Source: Oligoflexaceae bacterium (GTDB lineage Bacteria > Bdellovibrionota_B > Oligoflexia > Oligoflexales > Oligoflexaceae). Taken from it: DNA of 12,040 bases. The notes under the pieces are model-generated. The model did not search any database. It saw only the letters and a list, made by a program, of their open reading frames with translations, and was not told where the DNA came from. Shown in pieces: positions 5,699 to 12,040 of the stretch. Every line of letters begins with the position of its first letter. Within the stretch, counting starts at the first letter, position 1. The DNA lies in the NCBI GenBank assembly GCA_947474445.1, contig CANJJY010000099.1, positions 1-12,040 on the forward strand, in the 5' to 3' direction. A program made the translations under genes and the position numbers.

Positions 5699-6388
5699 GC
5701 TTCTTGTCGTCTTACGTTTCGAAAGAGATTTTGGCTGCGGCGAAAAGAGCCGCGCGCTGGGACAGATATCGTGCAAGACGCAGCCTTCACAGATAGGACT
5801 CAGGGCCTTGCATACGTAGCGTCCGTGTAAGAGCAGCAGATGGTGAGCGAGCGGCAGGTAGCTCGGCTGAATGAGGGGCAAAAGTTCTTTTTCCGCTTTA
5901 TCCGCGGTGGTCGTCTCATGCAGTCCAAGGCGATGGGTTACGCGAAAAACATGGGTATCGACGGCTAGCGTCGGTTCATGAAAAAGCTCTCCCAGCACGA
6001 CATTTGCTGTTTTCCTGCCGACGCCCGGCAGCGATTCCAAATCTTCCCGACGACTCGGCACTTCACTGGCAAAGCGATCCACCAGGACCAGGCTCAGATT
6101 GTAAACATTTTTAGCTTTGGTTGGAGCCAGACCGATGGATTTGATCCGCGCGAGGAATCCGGTGATGCCCCACTCGATCACCGTTGCAGGGGTGAAACCC
6201 TCGGCGTAGAGCGGCTCCATCACGCGATTCACCATTTTGTCGGTGTTTTTGGCAGAAAGCACCACGGAGACGAGCAATTGATAGGGCGTTTTGTAAACGA
6301 GCTCACAACGTGCATCGGGTATGGCGATCCGCAGTCTATGCAGAACTTCTTCCATACGTGCACGTCGCTTGGGCAAGGATAGAGCCAA
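5675..6388 (-). CDS. nth: Endonuclease III (DNA glycosylase/AP lyase), 237 aa
   Basis: Nth removes oxidised pyrimidines from DNA and cleaves the abasic site by beta-elimination in base-excision repair. The helix-hairpin-helix LPGVGRKTANVVLG (120-133) holds the catalytic Lys126, and AVDTHVFRV (142-150) holds Asp144, 18 residues apart as in E. coli K120/D138. The [4Fe-4S] loop is Cys193-x6-Cys200-x2-Cys203-x5-Cys209. After the cluster there is an extra basic tail of about 25 residues, longer than the 211-aa E. coli enzyme. The early motif reads VLSAKNTD (43-50), where most homologues have SAQ-x-TD, so Lys47 replaces a glutamine that contacts the lesion site. The start is TTG at 6388, preceded by GAGGTGA; the first internal ATG (6355) has no ribosome-binding site. 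It lies 34 bp after the ferredoxin gene, likely one transcript. Confidence 0.94.
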   Translation of the reverse strand: MALSLPKRRARMEEVLHRLRIAIPDARCELVYKTPYQLLVSVVLSAKNTDKMVNRVMEPLYAEGFTPATVIEWGITGFLARIKSIGLAPTKAKNVYNLSLVLVDRFASEVPSRREDLESLPGVGRKTANVVLGELFHEPTLAVDTHVFRVTHRLGLHETTTADKAEKELLPLIQPSYLPLAHHLLLLHGRYVCKALSPICEGCVLHDICPSARLFSPQPKSLSKRKTTRSSINVPGS

Positions 6389-6422
6389 GTCTCACCTCGG
6401 AAGGTCGCATCACAGCCGTTTC

Positions 6423-6704
6423 TTACTCAGAGACTTCCAGCACAACGTCACCATAGACTTTGCATTGGCAAGCTAGCCGTTCGTTGGGTTCAGCGGCCAT
6501 CGTCTCAAGAAAATCACGCTCATCGTCTTGCATAGGACTCAAGTTTTGAGCTCCTTCAACGACGCGCACCATGCAAGCACCGCAGGCTCCGTCACGGCAG
6601 CCGAAGAGGATCGAAGTATCATGCTCTTCGCACATGTCGATCAAGGCGTATCCGTCTTTGACGTCGATTGTGAGTTTGTCGGTTTTTACATTTACTTTTG
6701 GCAT
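6423..6704 (-). CDS. [2Fe-2S] ferredoxin, plant/adrenodoxin-like fold, 93 aa
   Basis: A small soluble electron carrier. FGCRDGACGAC (34-44) gives Cys36-x4-Cys41-x2-Cys44, and RLACQCKVYGD (76-86) gives the fourth ligand, most likely Cys79 of the usual RL-(A/S)-CQ position; Cys81 is an extra neighbour. The overall length and the beta-grasp pattern (VNVKTDKLTIDVKDG at the start, VVLEV at the end) fit the family. Start at 6704 is chosen because GGGAG lies 5 nt upstream; the frame extends to 6728 without support. It appears to lead an operon with nth, whose product is a [4Fe-4S] protein, though a functional link is not established and the partner oxidoreductase is not in the window. A sigma-70-like promoter lies upstream at 6754-6781. 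Confidence 0.9.
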   Translation of the reverse strand: MPKVNVKTDKLTIDVKDGYALIDMCEEHDTSILFGCRDGACGACMVRVVEGAQNLSPMQDDERDFLETMAAEPNERLACQCKVYGDVVLEVSE

Positions 6705-6753
6705 ATGATCTCCCGCGCTCCTTGGCACCCATCTTGAGGTAGAATGGAACCCA

Positions 6754-6781
6754 AATATAGAGGCGTGGTCTAGATTGTCTA
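6754..6781 (-). promoter_or_regulatory. Promoter of the ferredoxin-nth pair with overlapping palindrome
   Basis: On the minus strand TAGACA (6781-6776) and TATATT (6759-6754) are 16 bp apart, giving a leader of about 43 nt. A 13-bp inverted repeat, CTAGA-TTG-TCTAG (6770-6782), covers the -35 element. It is placed where a repressor would act, but no regulator is known. Confidence 0.42.
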
Positions 6782-6782
6782 G

Positions 6783-6976
6783 CTTTAAACAAAGATTTTT
6801 TAGAGAAATTTTCCTAAGTCTTCGAATTTATCAATATGTTTTATATATCGGGACCTTAATGTCCCTTGTTTTCTGGCCTCCGAGCGAGCTAAGGCGTGGA
6901 AATTCTGTCCAAAGCAGCCACGAACTGGTACTGTCAAAGGTTTAAAGATGTTGCGTATACGGTTCGGGAGCTGGGA
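6783..6976. other. AT-rich divergent region before pepA
   Basis: No gene is seen. The stretch 6785-6850 is strongly AT-rich. TTCGAA followed 17 bp later by TATATC (ending about 6849) is a possible plus-strand promoter for pepA, but would leave a leader over 100 nt. Within that leader lies a small hairpin, GGGAC-CTTAAT-GTCCC (6850-6865), followed by TTGTTTTCT. It could be a weak attenuator or nothing. Confidence 0.3.
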
Positions 6977-8494
6977 ATGAGTCAAGAAGTAGCGGGAGAA
7001 AACGTCAAACTATTCGGATGGATCGTGAAGAGTTGGCTTTCGGAAGCCCAACTGGGATCGATGCCGGGTGAAGCCGAACTGGTGTATTGCGCAACGACGG
7101 CTGCCGCCCGCAAGGTGCTGGCTGACCTTGCTGCTGAATTACCAAGTTGGCAGGCTAAGTCCATCAATCTCGACGAGGGTGACACTTGGCTCCTCCATCC
7201 TCAGTCGGGTCCTCTGCTCCTGGTCAAACCCAAAGCTTTGACCGAGGCTCAAAAGCGTGATGGTGGGCAGCTGAGTCCCAGTTCTTTTGCGCAGGCCCGC
7301 GATCTGTTAGGGCGTGCGGTGTCGGACGTGAAAAAACTCAAAATCAGTCGACTGCGCTTGCGCTTTGAAGAAGCGAGCAGTCAGGAAAAATTGGGTGGGC
7401 TCGTCGGCCTCGAGCTGGGAGCTTACAGCTATAAAGCAGCTCTCCAACCGCAGCTGCGCGGTCTCCCGCAACTCATTCTGAGCAGCGGCGGCGAATTTCT
7501 ATCGGCAGCCCAGAGTTTGGCTACCGGTACGAACATTGCGCGACACCTCGTGAATACACCGCCAAATATTCTTTATCCTGAAGCTTTTGCGTCAGCTCTC
7601 GCGCAGCTCTTTGCCGGCGTTCCAGGTCTCTCTCTCGAAATCTGGGATGCGGATCGCTTGAAGCGTGAAAAAATGGGTCTCCTCCTCGCTGTGGGGCAAG
7701 CTTCGGCGAGTCGTCCCTGCTTGGTCAAAATTCGCTTTCGCCCTGCCGGTCGCAGCGATCAGCCTCTCGCTTTGGTCGGCAAGGGGATTACCTTCGATTC
7801 GGGTGGATTGGATATTAAAGATCCGGCCGGCATGCGTCTCATGAAAAAAGATATGGGAGGAGCTGCGGCTATCGTCGGGGCGCTCTATGCTTTGGTGCAT
7901 AGCGAGCAGCCGCGGCCGGTCGATGTCTATATCCCGCTGGCTGAAAATGCTATCTCAGGTCAAGCCTTTCGACCGGGTGATATCATCAAGGCGCGCAATG
8001 GAATGACGGTTGAGATCCACAACACCGATGCTGAGGGACGCCTGATCCTCGCCGATGCCATGGCACTCGCTGCCCAGCAGACGGGAGCCGATAAGCCGGC
8101 TGCCCTGGTCGTCGCCGCGACCCTGACGGGAGCGATCAAGGTCGGACTCGGCGCTGAGGTTGCCGGCTATTTTTCGACCGATGATGAGCTCGCTCAGGTC
8201 TTAGGCAACAAAGCTCAAGAATACGGCGATTTCATGTGGCGGATGCCTTTATTTGATGGCTACCGATCCAAACTGGAAACGCCGATGGCCGATATTGTTC
8301 ATTGTGCGAGTGGATCGTTTGGGGGCGCAATCACAGCAGCTCTGTTCCTAGCCGAGTTTGCTAAAGGACTGCCTTTTGCTCATTTGGATATCTACGCCTG
8401 GGCCGATAGTGAAAAAGGAGCCTTGCGCGAAGCAGGAGGCAGCGGTCAGGCCGTGCAGGCCCTGCTCGGATTTCTCAGGAGCTATCGCCTTTAA
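6977..8494 (+). CDS. pepA: Leucyl aminopeptidase, peptidase family M17, 505 aa
   Basis: A cytosolic two-metal enzyme that removes N-terminal residues from peptides; family members are usually hexamers, and some (E. coli PepA) also bind DNA. The signature NTDAEGRL (349-356) gives metal ligands Asp351 and Glu353 and catalytic Arg355. VGKGITFDSGG (267-277) gives Lys269 and Asp274, LDIK (278-281) gives the catalytic Lys281, and KDMGGAA (291-297) gives Asp292, so all key residues are present. NTPPN (193-197) and the C-terminal GGAITAALFL (449-458) and AHLDIYAW (468-475) are also typical. The less conserved N-terminal domain covers about 1-170. Start: ATG 6977 has GGGAG 6 nt upstream; a GTG at 6896 in frame has no such site. 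The DUF21/CBS gene follows after 24 bp and may be co-transcribed. Confidence 0.94.
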   Translation: MSQEVAGENVKLFGWIVKSWLSEAQLGSMPGEAELVYCATTAAARKVLADLAAELPSWQAKSINLDEGDTWLLHPQSGPLLLVKPKALTEAQKRDGGQLSPSSFAQARDLLGRAVSDVKKLKISRLRLRFEEASSQEKLGGLVGLELGAYSYKAALQPQLRGLPQLILSSGGEFLSAAQSLATGTNIARHLVNTPPNILYPEAFASALAQLFAGVPGLSLEIWDADRLKREKMGLLLAVGQASASRPCLVKIRFRPAGRSDQPLALVGKGITFDSGGLDIKDPAGMRLMKKDMGGAAAIVGALYALVHSEQPRPVDVYIPLAENAISGQAFRPGDIIKARNGMTVEIHNTDAEGRLILADAMALAAQQTGADKPAALVVAATLTGAIKVGLGAEVAGYFSTDDELAQVLGNKAQEYGDFMWRMPLFDGYRSKLETPMADIVHCASGSFGGAITAALFLAEFAKGLPFAHLDIYAWADSEKGALREAGGSGQAVQALLGFLRSYRL

Positions 8495-8518
8495 TCCTCA
8501 CCTGATGGAGCCCGCCCT

Positions 8519-9856
8519 GTGGAGTCGATAACGTTCGAGCTTGTAGTCATTCTGAGCCTGATCATCTTGAACGGTTTTCTCTCGCTCTCAGAAATGGCCA
8601 TTGTTTCTTCGAACAAGGTGCGGCTCCAATCGCTTGCCAATCAAGGTAAGGTCGGAGCCCGCATCGCCCTGGCCCTTATCGAAGCACCCTCTGATCTTTT
8701 GGCTTCTGTTCAAGTGGGGATCACCCTGGTCGGCGTCTTGGTCGGTGCGTTCGGTGGATCGACGATTTCCCAAAAGGTTGCGCATGGGATCGAAGTAAAT
8801 CTGCCTTTTCTCGCGGATTATGCCAACGGCATCGGACTGGGAACAGTGGTTATCATTTCTTCTTACCTCTCGCTGATCCTTGGCGAGCTCGTTCCAAAGC
8901 GCCTGGCGCTGACCAATCCTGAGCTCATGGCCACGCGGGTTGCACGCTCGGTGCGCTTGATCTCGGTGACTTCCAGGCCTTTCGTGCGGTTCCTGTCGTT
9001 TTCCACAGATTTTTTTCTGCGACTCTTAAACCTCGATAAAGTCAGCGCGCAGCAGGTGACAGAAGACGAAGTCAAACTCCTCGTCGAGCAGGGAACCGAA
9101 GCGGGAGTGTTCGAGCAAGGGGAAGAAACCATTATCAAGCGCACCCTGCGGCTCGGGAGTCTTTCCGCTGGCGATATCATGACGCCTCGCACTAAAATCG
9201 TGAGCTTTGACATCAACGATGATAGGGTTTCCATTCTCGATAAGGTGAAGGAAACCAAGCACACCTACTTTCCCGTTTACGATGGACAGGTCGACAACCT
9301 GGTCGGATTACTCTCGGCCAAACGCATGCTCTCAGTCATTTCGCAAGATGCGGCGGAGTGGAATCTCCGTCAGGCCATGCTCGAACCTCTGATGATACCG
9401 GAATCGGTTTCGGTGCTCGACGTCCTCGAAAGCTTCAAGGAAAAAGGTGCTCACGTTGCGGTCGTCATCGATGAATACGGGGGACTAGCCGGCTTGGTGA
9501 CCATTATCGACATGATGGAAGCCTTGGTGGGAGCCTTGCCGCATGATACCGGAACGCAGAGTCACAAATTGATTCGGCGTGAAGACGGCAGCATTCTCAT
9601 GGACGGCATGACCTCGGTGCATGAATTCGAAGAGATCTTTGAAGTTGATTTCACGCCTTTTACCGAGGGTGATGATATTCAGACGATCGCCGGACTGATT
9701 ATGAAACAGATGGGCCGGATTCCGCGCGAAGGCGACGTGATTCTGCTCGATCATCTGCGCATTGAAGTCGTTGATATGGACGGCCGCCGGGTGGATAAGA
9801 TCCTCGTTCATCAGTCTCAGTCAGACCCACGTGCACTCGGTACGGAAGAAGATTGA
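8519..9856 (+). CDS. Hemolysin C/CorC-type membrane protein (DUF21-CBS-CorC), 445 aa
   Basis: The protein has the CNNM/CorC architecture: a DUF21 membrane domain (about 1-180) with hydrophobic segments near 5-30, 58-80 and 104-125, the signature GELVPKRLAL (122-131), two CBS modules (about 220-275 and 285-340, the second containing VVIDEYGGLAGLVT at 315-328), and a C-terminal CorC_HlyC domain (about 348-432; IPREGDVILLD and IEVVDMDGRRVDKI). Relatives act in Mg2+/Co2+ homeostasis or efflux; some are annotated as hemolysins on slight evidence. It would sit in the inner membrane with the CBS part in the cytoplasm, probably binding adenine nucleotides. The start is GTG at 8519, with GGAG 8 nt upstream. 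It lies 24 bp behind pepA. Its TGA abuts the TGA of the convergent gene within TGATCA. Confidence 0.92.
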   Translation: MESITFELVVILSLIILNGFLSLSEMAIVSSNKVRLQSLANQGKVGARIALALIEAPSDLLASVQVGITLVGVLVGAFGGSTISQKVAHGIEVNLPFLADYANGIGLGTVVIISSYLSLILGELVPKRLALTNPELMATRVARSVRLISVTSRPFVRFLSFSTDFFLRLLNLDKVSAQQVTEDEVKLLVEQGTEAGVFEQGEETIIKRTLRLGSLSAGDIMTPRTKIVSFDINDDRVSILDKVKETKHTYFPVYDGQVDNLVGLLSAKRMLSVISQDAAEWNLRQAMLEPLMIPESVSVLDVLESFKEKGAHVAVVIDEYGGLAGLVTIIDMMEALVGALPHDTGTQSHKLIRREDGSILMDGMTSVHEFEEIFEVDFTPFTEGDDIQTIAGLIMKQMGRIPREGDVILLDHLRIEVVDMDGRRVDKILVHQSQSDPRALGTEED

Positions 9857-10186
9857 TCAAGAATTTTGAGATTTGGATTTGGTCAGTCGACGTTTCTCCA
9901 ACCACTTGAGACGCCCTTCCTCAAGGCGGATGGCCAAGGCTCCGATCAAGACACCGCCAAGAAGGATCCAGACTTGTTCCTTTTCGTTGAGAAAGAGCTC
10001 GGCGATCGCTAAGAAACCAAACAGCGGTATAAATAGACCCGCAGACAAGCGGTTTAAACGATACCAATGTTTTGGGTTTGAACGAGCAAACTTCGTCGTG
10101 TAGCCAAAAATGGGATTGGGCCCTACTTTCTTCATCCACAGAGGGATGAGAAGGATACAACAAATGAGCATAATGCTACCGACCAC
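9857..10186 (-). CDS. SdpI-like small membrane protein, 109 aa
   Basis: NPIFGYTTKFARSNPKHWY (24-42) and the following NRLSAG match the conserved soluble segment of the SdpI family (pattern P-N-x-x-x-G-x-R/T ... W-x-x-x-N-R-x-x-G). Three hydrophobic stretches are predicted near 2-18, 48-66 and 71-88, followed by a basic C-terminal tail. B. subtilis SdpI gives immunity to the SDP killing peptide and helps control its regulator SdpR; most relatives in other bacteria have no known role. No toxin or SdpR-like gene is adjacent. The start GTG at 10186 is chosen because AAGGAGG lies 4 nt upstream and the first membrane segment begins right after. An upstream extension to 10351 in frame would be non-membrane sequence and is probably untranslated. 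Confidence 0.72.
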   Translation of the reverse strand: MVGSIMLICCILLIPLWMKKVGPNPIFGYTTKFARSNPKHWYRLNRLSAGLFIPLFGFLAIAELFLNEKEQVWILLGGVLIGALAIRLEEGRLKWLEKRRLTKSKSQNS

Positions 10187-10381
10187 AAACCCTCCTTGAT
10201 TCTCCAGCGATGCAACGCGCAGACTCCTCAAGTTTATCACGAGCTCGGCATTTTTCTCCAAAAGAAGTCCTGGCGCGCGCAGGAAGCGAGCCCTGGATGG
10301 ATAGTTGTGCCTATTGTCGCTCCCAAAAGGCTTGTGTACAGTCGATTGCATCCCATTAAGGCGGAATCAGGAGAAGCCGAT
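10187..10381. other. Divergent promoter region
   Basis: This 195-bp stretch separates two divergent genes. For the plus strand, TTGTCG (10314-10319) and TACAGT (10337-10342) are 17 bp apart, giving a leader of about 33 nt to the methyltransferase. For the minus strand, TTGGAG and TGATAA 16 bp apart (about 10258-10231) could serve the SdpI-like gene. Both are weak matches. Confidence 0.25.
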
Positions 10382-11230
10382 ATGATTTCAGATCCAGGAT
10401 TCCGCGGTACCGAAGGCGTCGCGCAGCATTACGATCAGCTTGATTCATTCTATCGTGACCTCTGGGGTGAGCACGTTCATCATGGATTTTGGGAAAGAGG
10501 TGATGAAAAGACCGCCGAAGCAGTGGCTCATCTCAGCCACTATATGGCAGGTTTAACCAAACTGAAGGCCGGCGATCGGGTATGCGACGTGGGCTGTGGT
10601 TATGGAGGCACGGCGCGCTTACTAGCTGATTCGTATGGAGCTACGGTGCGCGGGTATACTCTCTCTCAGGAGCAGGCGGCTTACTCCGCTCTCAGACCTC
10701 ATGAGCAGGTTGAGATACTCTGTCGAGATTTTTTTGCTCATAAGGAACGCGAAGCTTCCTTTGATGTTTTGCTTTCCATCGAATGCATCGAACATATGGC
10801 CGATAAAGGCGCCTTTTTTAGAGAGGCCTGGCGTCTGCTCGTACCAGGGGGAAAGATGGCTCTCGCCGTTTGGTCGGAAGCAGCGCAAGCTTCCGATTGG
10901 TCAAAAAAACATCTCCTGCTCCCCATCTGCCGTGAAGGCCGCATGCCCGATCTCTTGAGCGGTGGAGAATGGCGACAGCTGATTGAACAAGCGGGCTTTC
11001 AAATCACCCATCAAAGTGAACATGCACGGCAGGTTAAGAAGACTTGGGCCATCTGTGCCGGACGACTGGCCCGTAAACTCGTCGTGGATCCCACCTATCG
11101 CAGTTTTATTCTGCTCGCTCCCTCGAGTGAAAAGATCTTCGCGCTCACTCTCCTCCGCCTGTGGCTGGCTTTTGAAAACGGAGCGATGAAATACTGGATA
11201 TTTTTAGCTGAAAAGCCGCTCGCTGCTTGA
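10382..11230 (+). CDS. SAM-dependent methyltransferase, gamma-tocopherol methyltransferase-like, 282 aa
   Basis: A class I methyltransferase. Motif I is VCDVGCGYGG (67-76), FDVLLSIECIEHM (127-139) carries the middle motifs, and LLVPGGKMALAVW (152-164) is the post-strand motif. DLWGEHVHHGFWERG (26-40) is typical of the group with tocopherol O-methyltransferases, sarcosine/dimethylglycine methyltransferases and several natural-product C- and N-methyltransferases. The substrate cannot be read from this sequence, and no tocopherol, quinone or secondary-metabolite genes are nearby. The C-terminal part (about 215-282) has hydrophobic stretches that could shape a lipophilic pocket. ATG 10382 is chosen because CAGGAG lies 8 nt upstream and the family's conserved N-terminus follows; the frame is open back to 10196, but that would overlap the promoter region. 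No obvious co-transcribed partner. Confidence 0.88.
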   Translation: MISDPGFRGTEGVAQHYDQLDSFYRDLWGEHVHHGFWERGDEKTAEAVAHLSHYMAGLTKLKAGDRVCDVGCGYGGTARLLADSYGATVRGYTLSQEQAAYSALRPHEQVEILCRDFFAHKEREASFDVLLSIECIEHMADKGAFFREAWRLLVPGGKMALAVWSEAAQASDWSKKHLLLPICREGRMPDLLSGGEWRQLIEQAGFQITHQSEHARQVKKTWAICAGRLARKLVVDPTYRSFILLAPSSEKIFALTLLRLWLAFENGAMKYWIFLAEKPLAA

Positions 11231-11394
11231 GGGGACGCACTCAATTCCTACATAGTTGTTGAGTCCTGAATGAACTTAGCGGAAAATTTAATCTAACTCC
11301 GTGAAGACAATGAGTCAGTCGCAAGGTGCTTCTTAGCGTAAGGAGACCCTTTTGCCTTTGGCCGCCACGCGAGCCCAGAACAAGGGAGTTGGCG
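11231..11394. other. Spacer between methyltransferase and GH2 gene
   Basis: No gene is seen. An imperfect hairpin (11233-11266, arms containing CTCAA/TTGAG) follows the methyltransferase stop but lacks a U-tract, so it is at best a weak transcription end. The GH2 promoter should lie here, but I find no well-spaced -35/-10 pair. Confidence 0.35.
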
Positions 11395-12040
11395 ATGGGA
11401 TTATCGAGGCTTTTGAGCGTACTCGAGGTCGTTTTATTCGCTGGGGCGGCGGCCCTGAGCAGTCTCGCTCTAGCACGCGAAGAATGGGACCAGCCTGAGG
11501 TCGTCGCGGTGAATACCCTGCCGCCGCACAGCACATTTCGTTCCTTCGAGACACTTGAGCAGGCCATGCGGGGACCCGCGGCCACGCCCTACTTTCAATC
11601 ACTGACAGGTATCTGGAAATTCCATCTCAGCCCGAGGCCGGCTGATCGACCTCAATTTTTCTATCGACCCGATTTCGATGTCAGCGCCTGGGACTCGATC
11701 GAGGTGCCTTCGAGTTGGCAGATGAAGGGTTACGACAGGCCGATCTATACCAACTTCCGCTACCCCTTCCCGGCCCAGGCATCTGGCCAGGCGCCTCGGG
11801 ACGATCATCCAGTCGGCAGTTACCGGCGAAGCTTCGTGCTGCCATCGACCTGGAAGGACAAGCGCATCGTTTTGCATTTTGCCGGCGTTGATTCGGCCTT
11901 TTACGTGTGGGTCAATGGGCAAAAGATCGGCTATAGCGAAGACAGCCGCAGTCCGGCCGAATTTGATGTCACCACTGCGCTCGTGGCCGGCGTCAATGAT
12001 ATCGCCGTCGAAGTCTATCGATGGCCCGATGGGAGTTACC
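11395..12040 (+). CDS. Secreted GH2 beta-galactosidase-like glycosidase (N-terminal part, runs off window)
   Basis: The frame is open from ATG 11395 to the window edge (215 codons), so the C-terminus and catalytic barrel are missing. AAGGGAG 6 nt upstream supports the start. Residues 1-27 (core VVLFAGAAALSSLALA) look like a Sec signal peptide, so the enzyme is probably exported, unlike cytoplasmic LacZ of E. coli. The rest is the sugar-binding jelly-roll domain of family GH2: LTGIWKFHLSPRP (70-82), VPSSWQMKGYDRPIYTN (104-120), YPFPAQ (123-128), VGSYRRSF (140-147), FAGVDSAFYVWVNG (162-175), YSEDSRSPAEFDVT (180-193) and VEVYRWPDGSY (205-215). These closely match beta-galactosidases of the LacZ type, which usually exceed 1000 residues. 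In secreted GH2 enzymes the substrate may instead be a plant or algal polysaccharide side chain, so beta-galactosidase is the likely but unproven activity. Confidence 0.9.
   Translation, partial: MGLSRLLSVLEVVLFAGAAALSSLALAREEWDQPEVVAVNTLPPHSTFRSFETLEQAMRGPAATPYFQSLTGIWKFHLSPRPADRPQFFYRPDFDVSAWDSIEVPSSWQMKGYDRPIYTNFRYPFPAQASGQAPRDDHPVGSYRRSFVLPSTWKDKRIVLHFAGVDSAFYVWVNGQKIGYSEDSRSPAEFDVTTALVAGVNDIAVEVYRWPDGSY

Noticed and set aside
6896..6976. GTG start for the leucyl aminopeptidase
   Set aside because: The ATG at 6977 has GGGAG at ideal spacing and gives the usual family length; the extension has no ribosome-binding site.
8863..9811. Minus-strand open frames opposite the CorC-type gene
   Set aside because: They are shadows of the conserved DUF21/CBS coding region with no motif of their own.
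10196..10381. Upstream extension of the methyltransferase frame
   Set aside because: It would run through the divergent promoter region, lacks a ribosome-binding site, and adds residues not seen in this methyltransferase group.
11241..11922. Minus-strand open frames opposite the GH2 gene
   Set aside because: The plus-strand frame carries unmistakable GH2 sugar-binding motifs to the window edge, so these are shadows.

Overview
The window looks like chromosomal DNA from a Gram-negative bacterium. GC content is moderate (I estimate low to mid 50s percent by eye), ribosome-binding sites are of the AGGAG type, and at least four products carry Sec-type signal peptides. The mix of genes (a KamA-family radical-SAM aminomutase, an alphaproteobacterial-style Maf protein, Nth, a soluble [2Fe-2S] ferredoxin, M17 aminopeptidase, a DUF21/CBS protein) would fit a delta-proteobacterium in the broad sense, such as Bdellovibrionota/Oligoflexia. 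That placement is a low-confidence impression. I see no rRNA, tRNA, insertion sequence, phage module or CRISPR array.

Layout. Positions 231-1402 hold a secreted protein of unknown function and a Fic-domain protein whose start codon overlaps the first gene's stop (TAATG), so the two are probably translated together. Converging on them from the right (1385-1609, minus) is the decayed tail of a Fis-type helix-turn-helix regulator. Next comes a strong terminator (1611-1638) serving a secreted 390-aa protein (1688-2860, minus) that ends in what looks like two copies of a beta-sandwich domain. A gap of about 500 bp holds an orphan hairpin. It is followed by a small secreted four-cysteine protein (3387-3662, minus) and a KamA-family protein (3832-5016, minus).

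Positions 5078-9856 are housekeeping-like and tightly packed. maf (plus) runs tail to tail into nth (minus), overlapping by 24 bp. nth lies directly downstream of a [2Fe-2S] ferredoxin gene, probably in one operon. Divergently, a pepA-type leucyl aminopeptidase is followed after 24 bp by a hemolysin C/CorC-type membrane protein. That gene meets a convergent SdpI-like membrane protein gene at a TGATCA hexamer containing both stop codons. Divergent from the SdpI-like gene is a methyltransferase related to gamma-tocopherol methyltransferase (10382-11230). The window ends inside a secreted GH2 beta-galactosidase-like enzyme (from 11395, truncated by the window edge).

No new multi-gene system is evident. 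The points most worth checking are: (i) the coupled secreted protein/Fic pair, with its hybrid HPFLDANGRTAR motif and no clear inhibitory motif; (ii) the KamA homologue, in which the second lysine-binding aspartate of lysine 2,3-aminomutase appears to be histidine, so its substrate is uncertain; (iii) the duplicated C-terminal domain of the 390-aa secreted protein; (iv) an Nth with lysine in place of the near-invariant glutamine of the SAQ-T-D motif.
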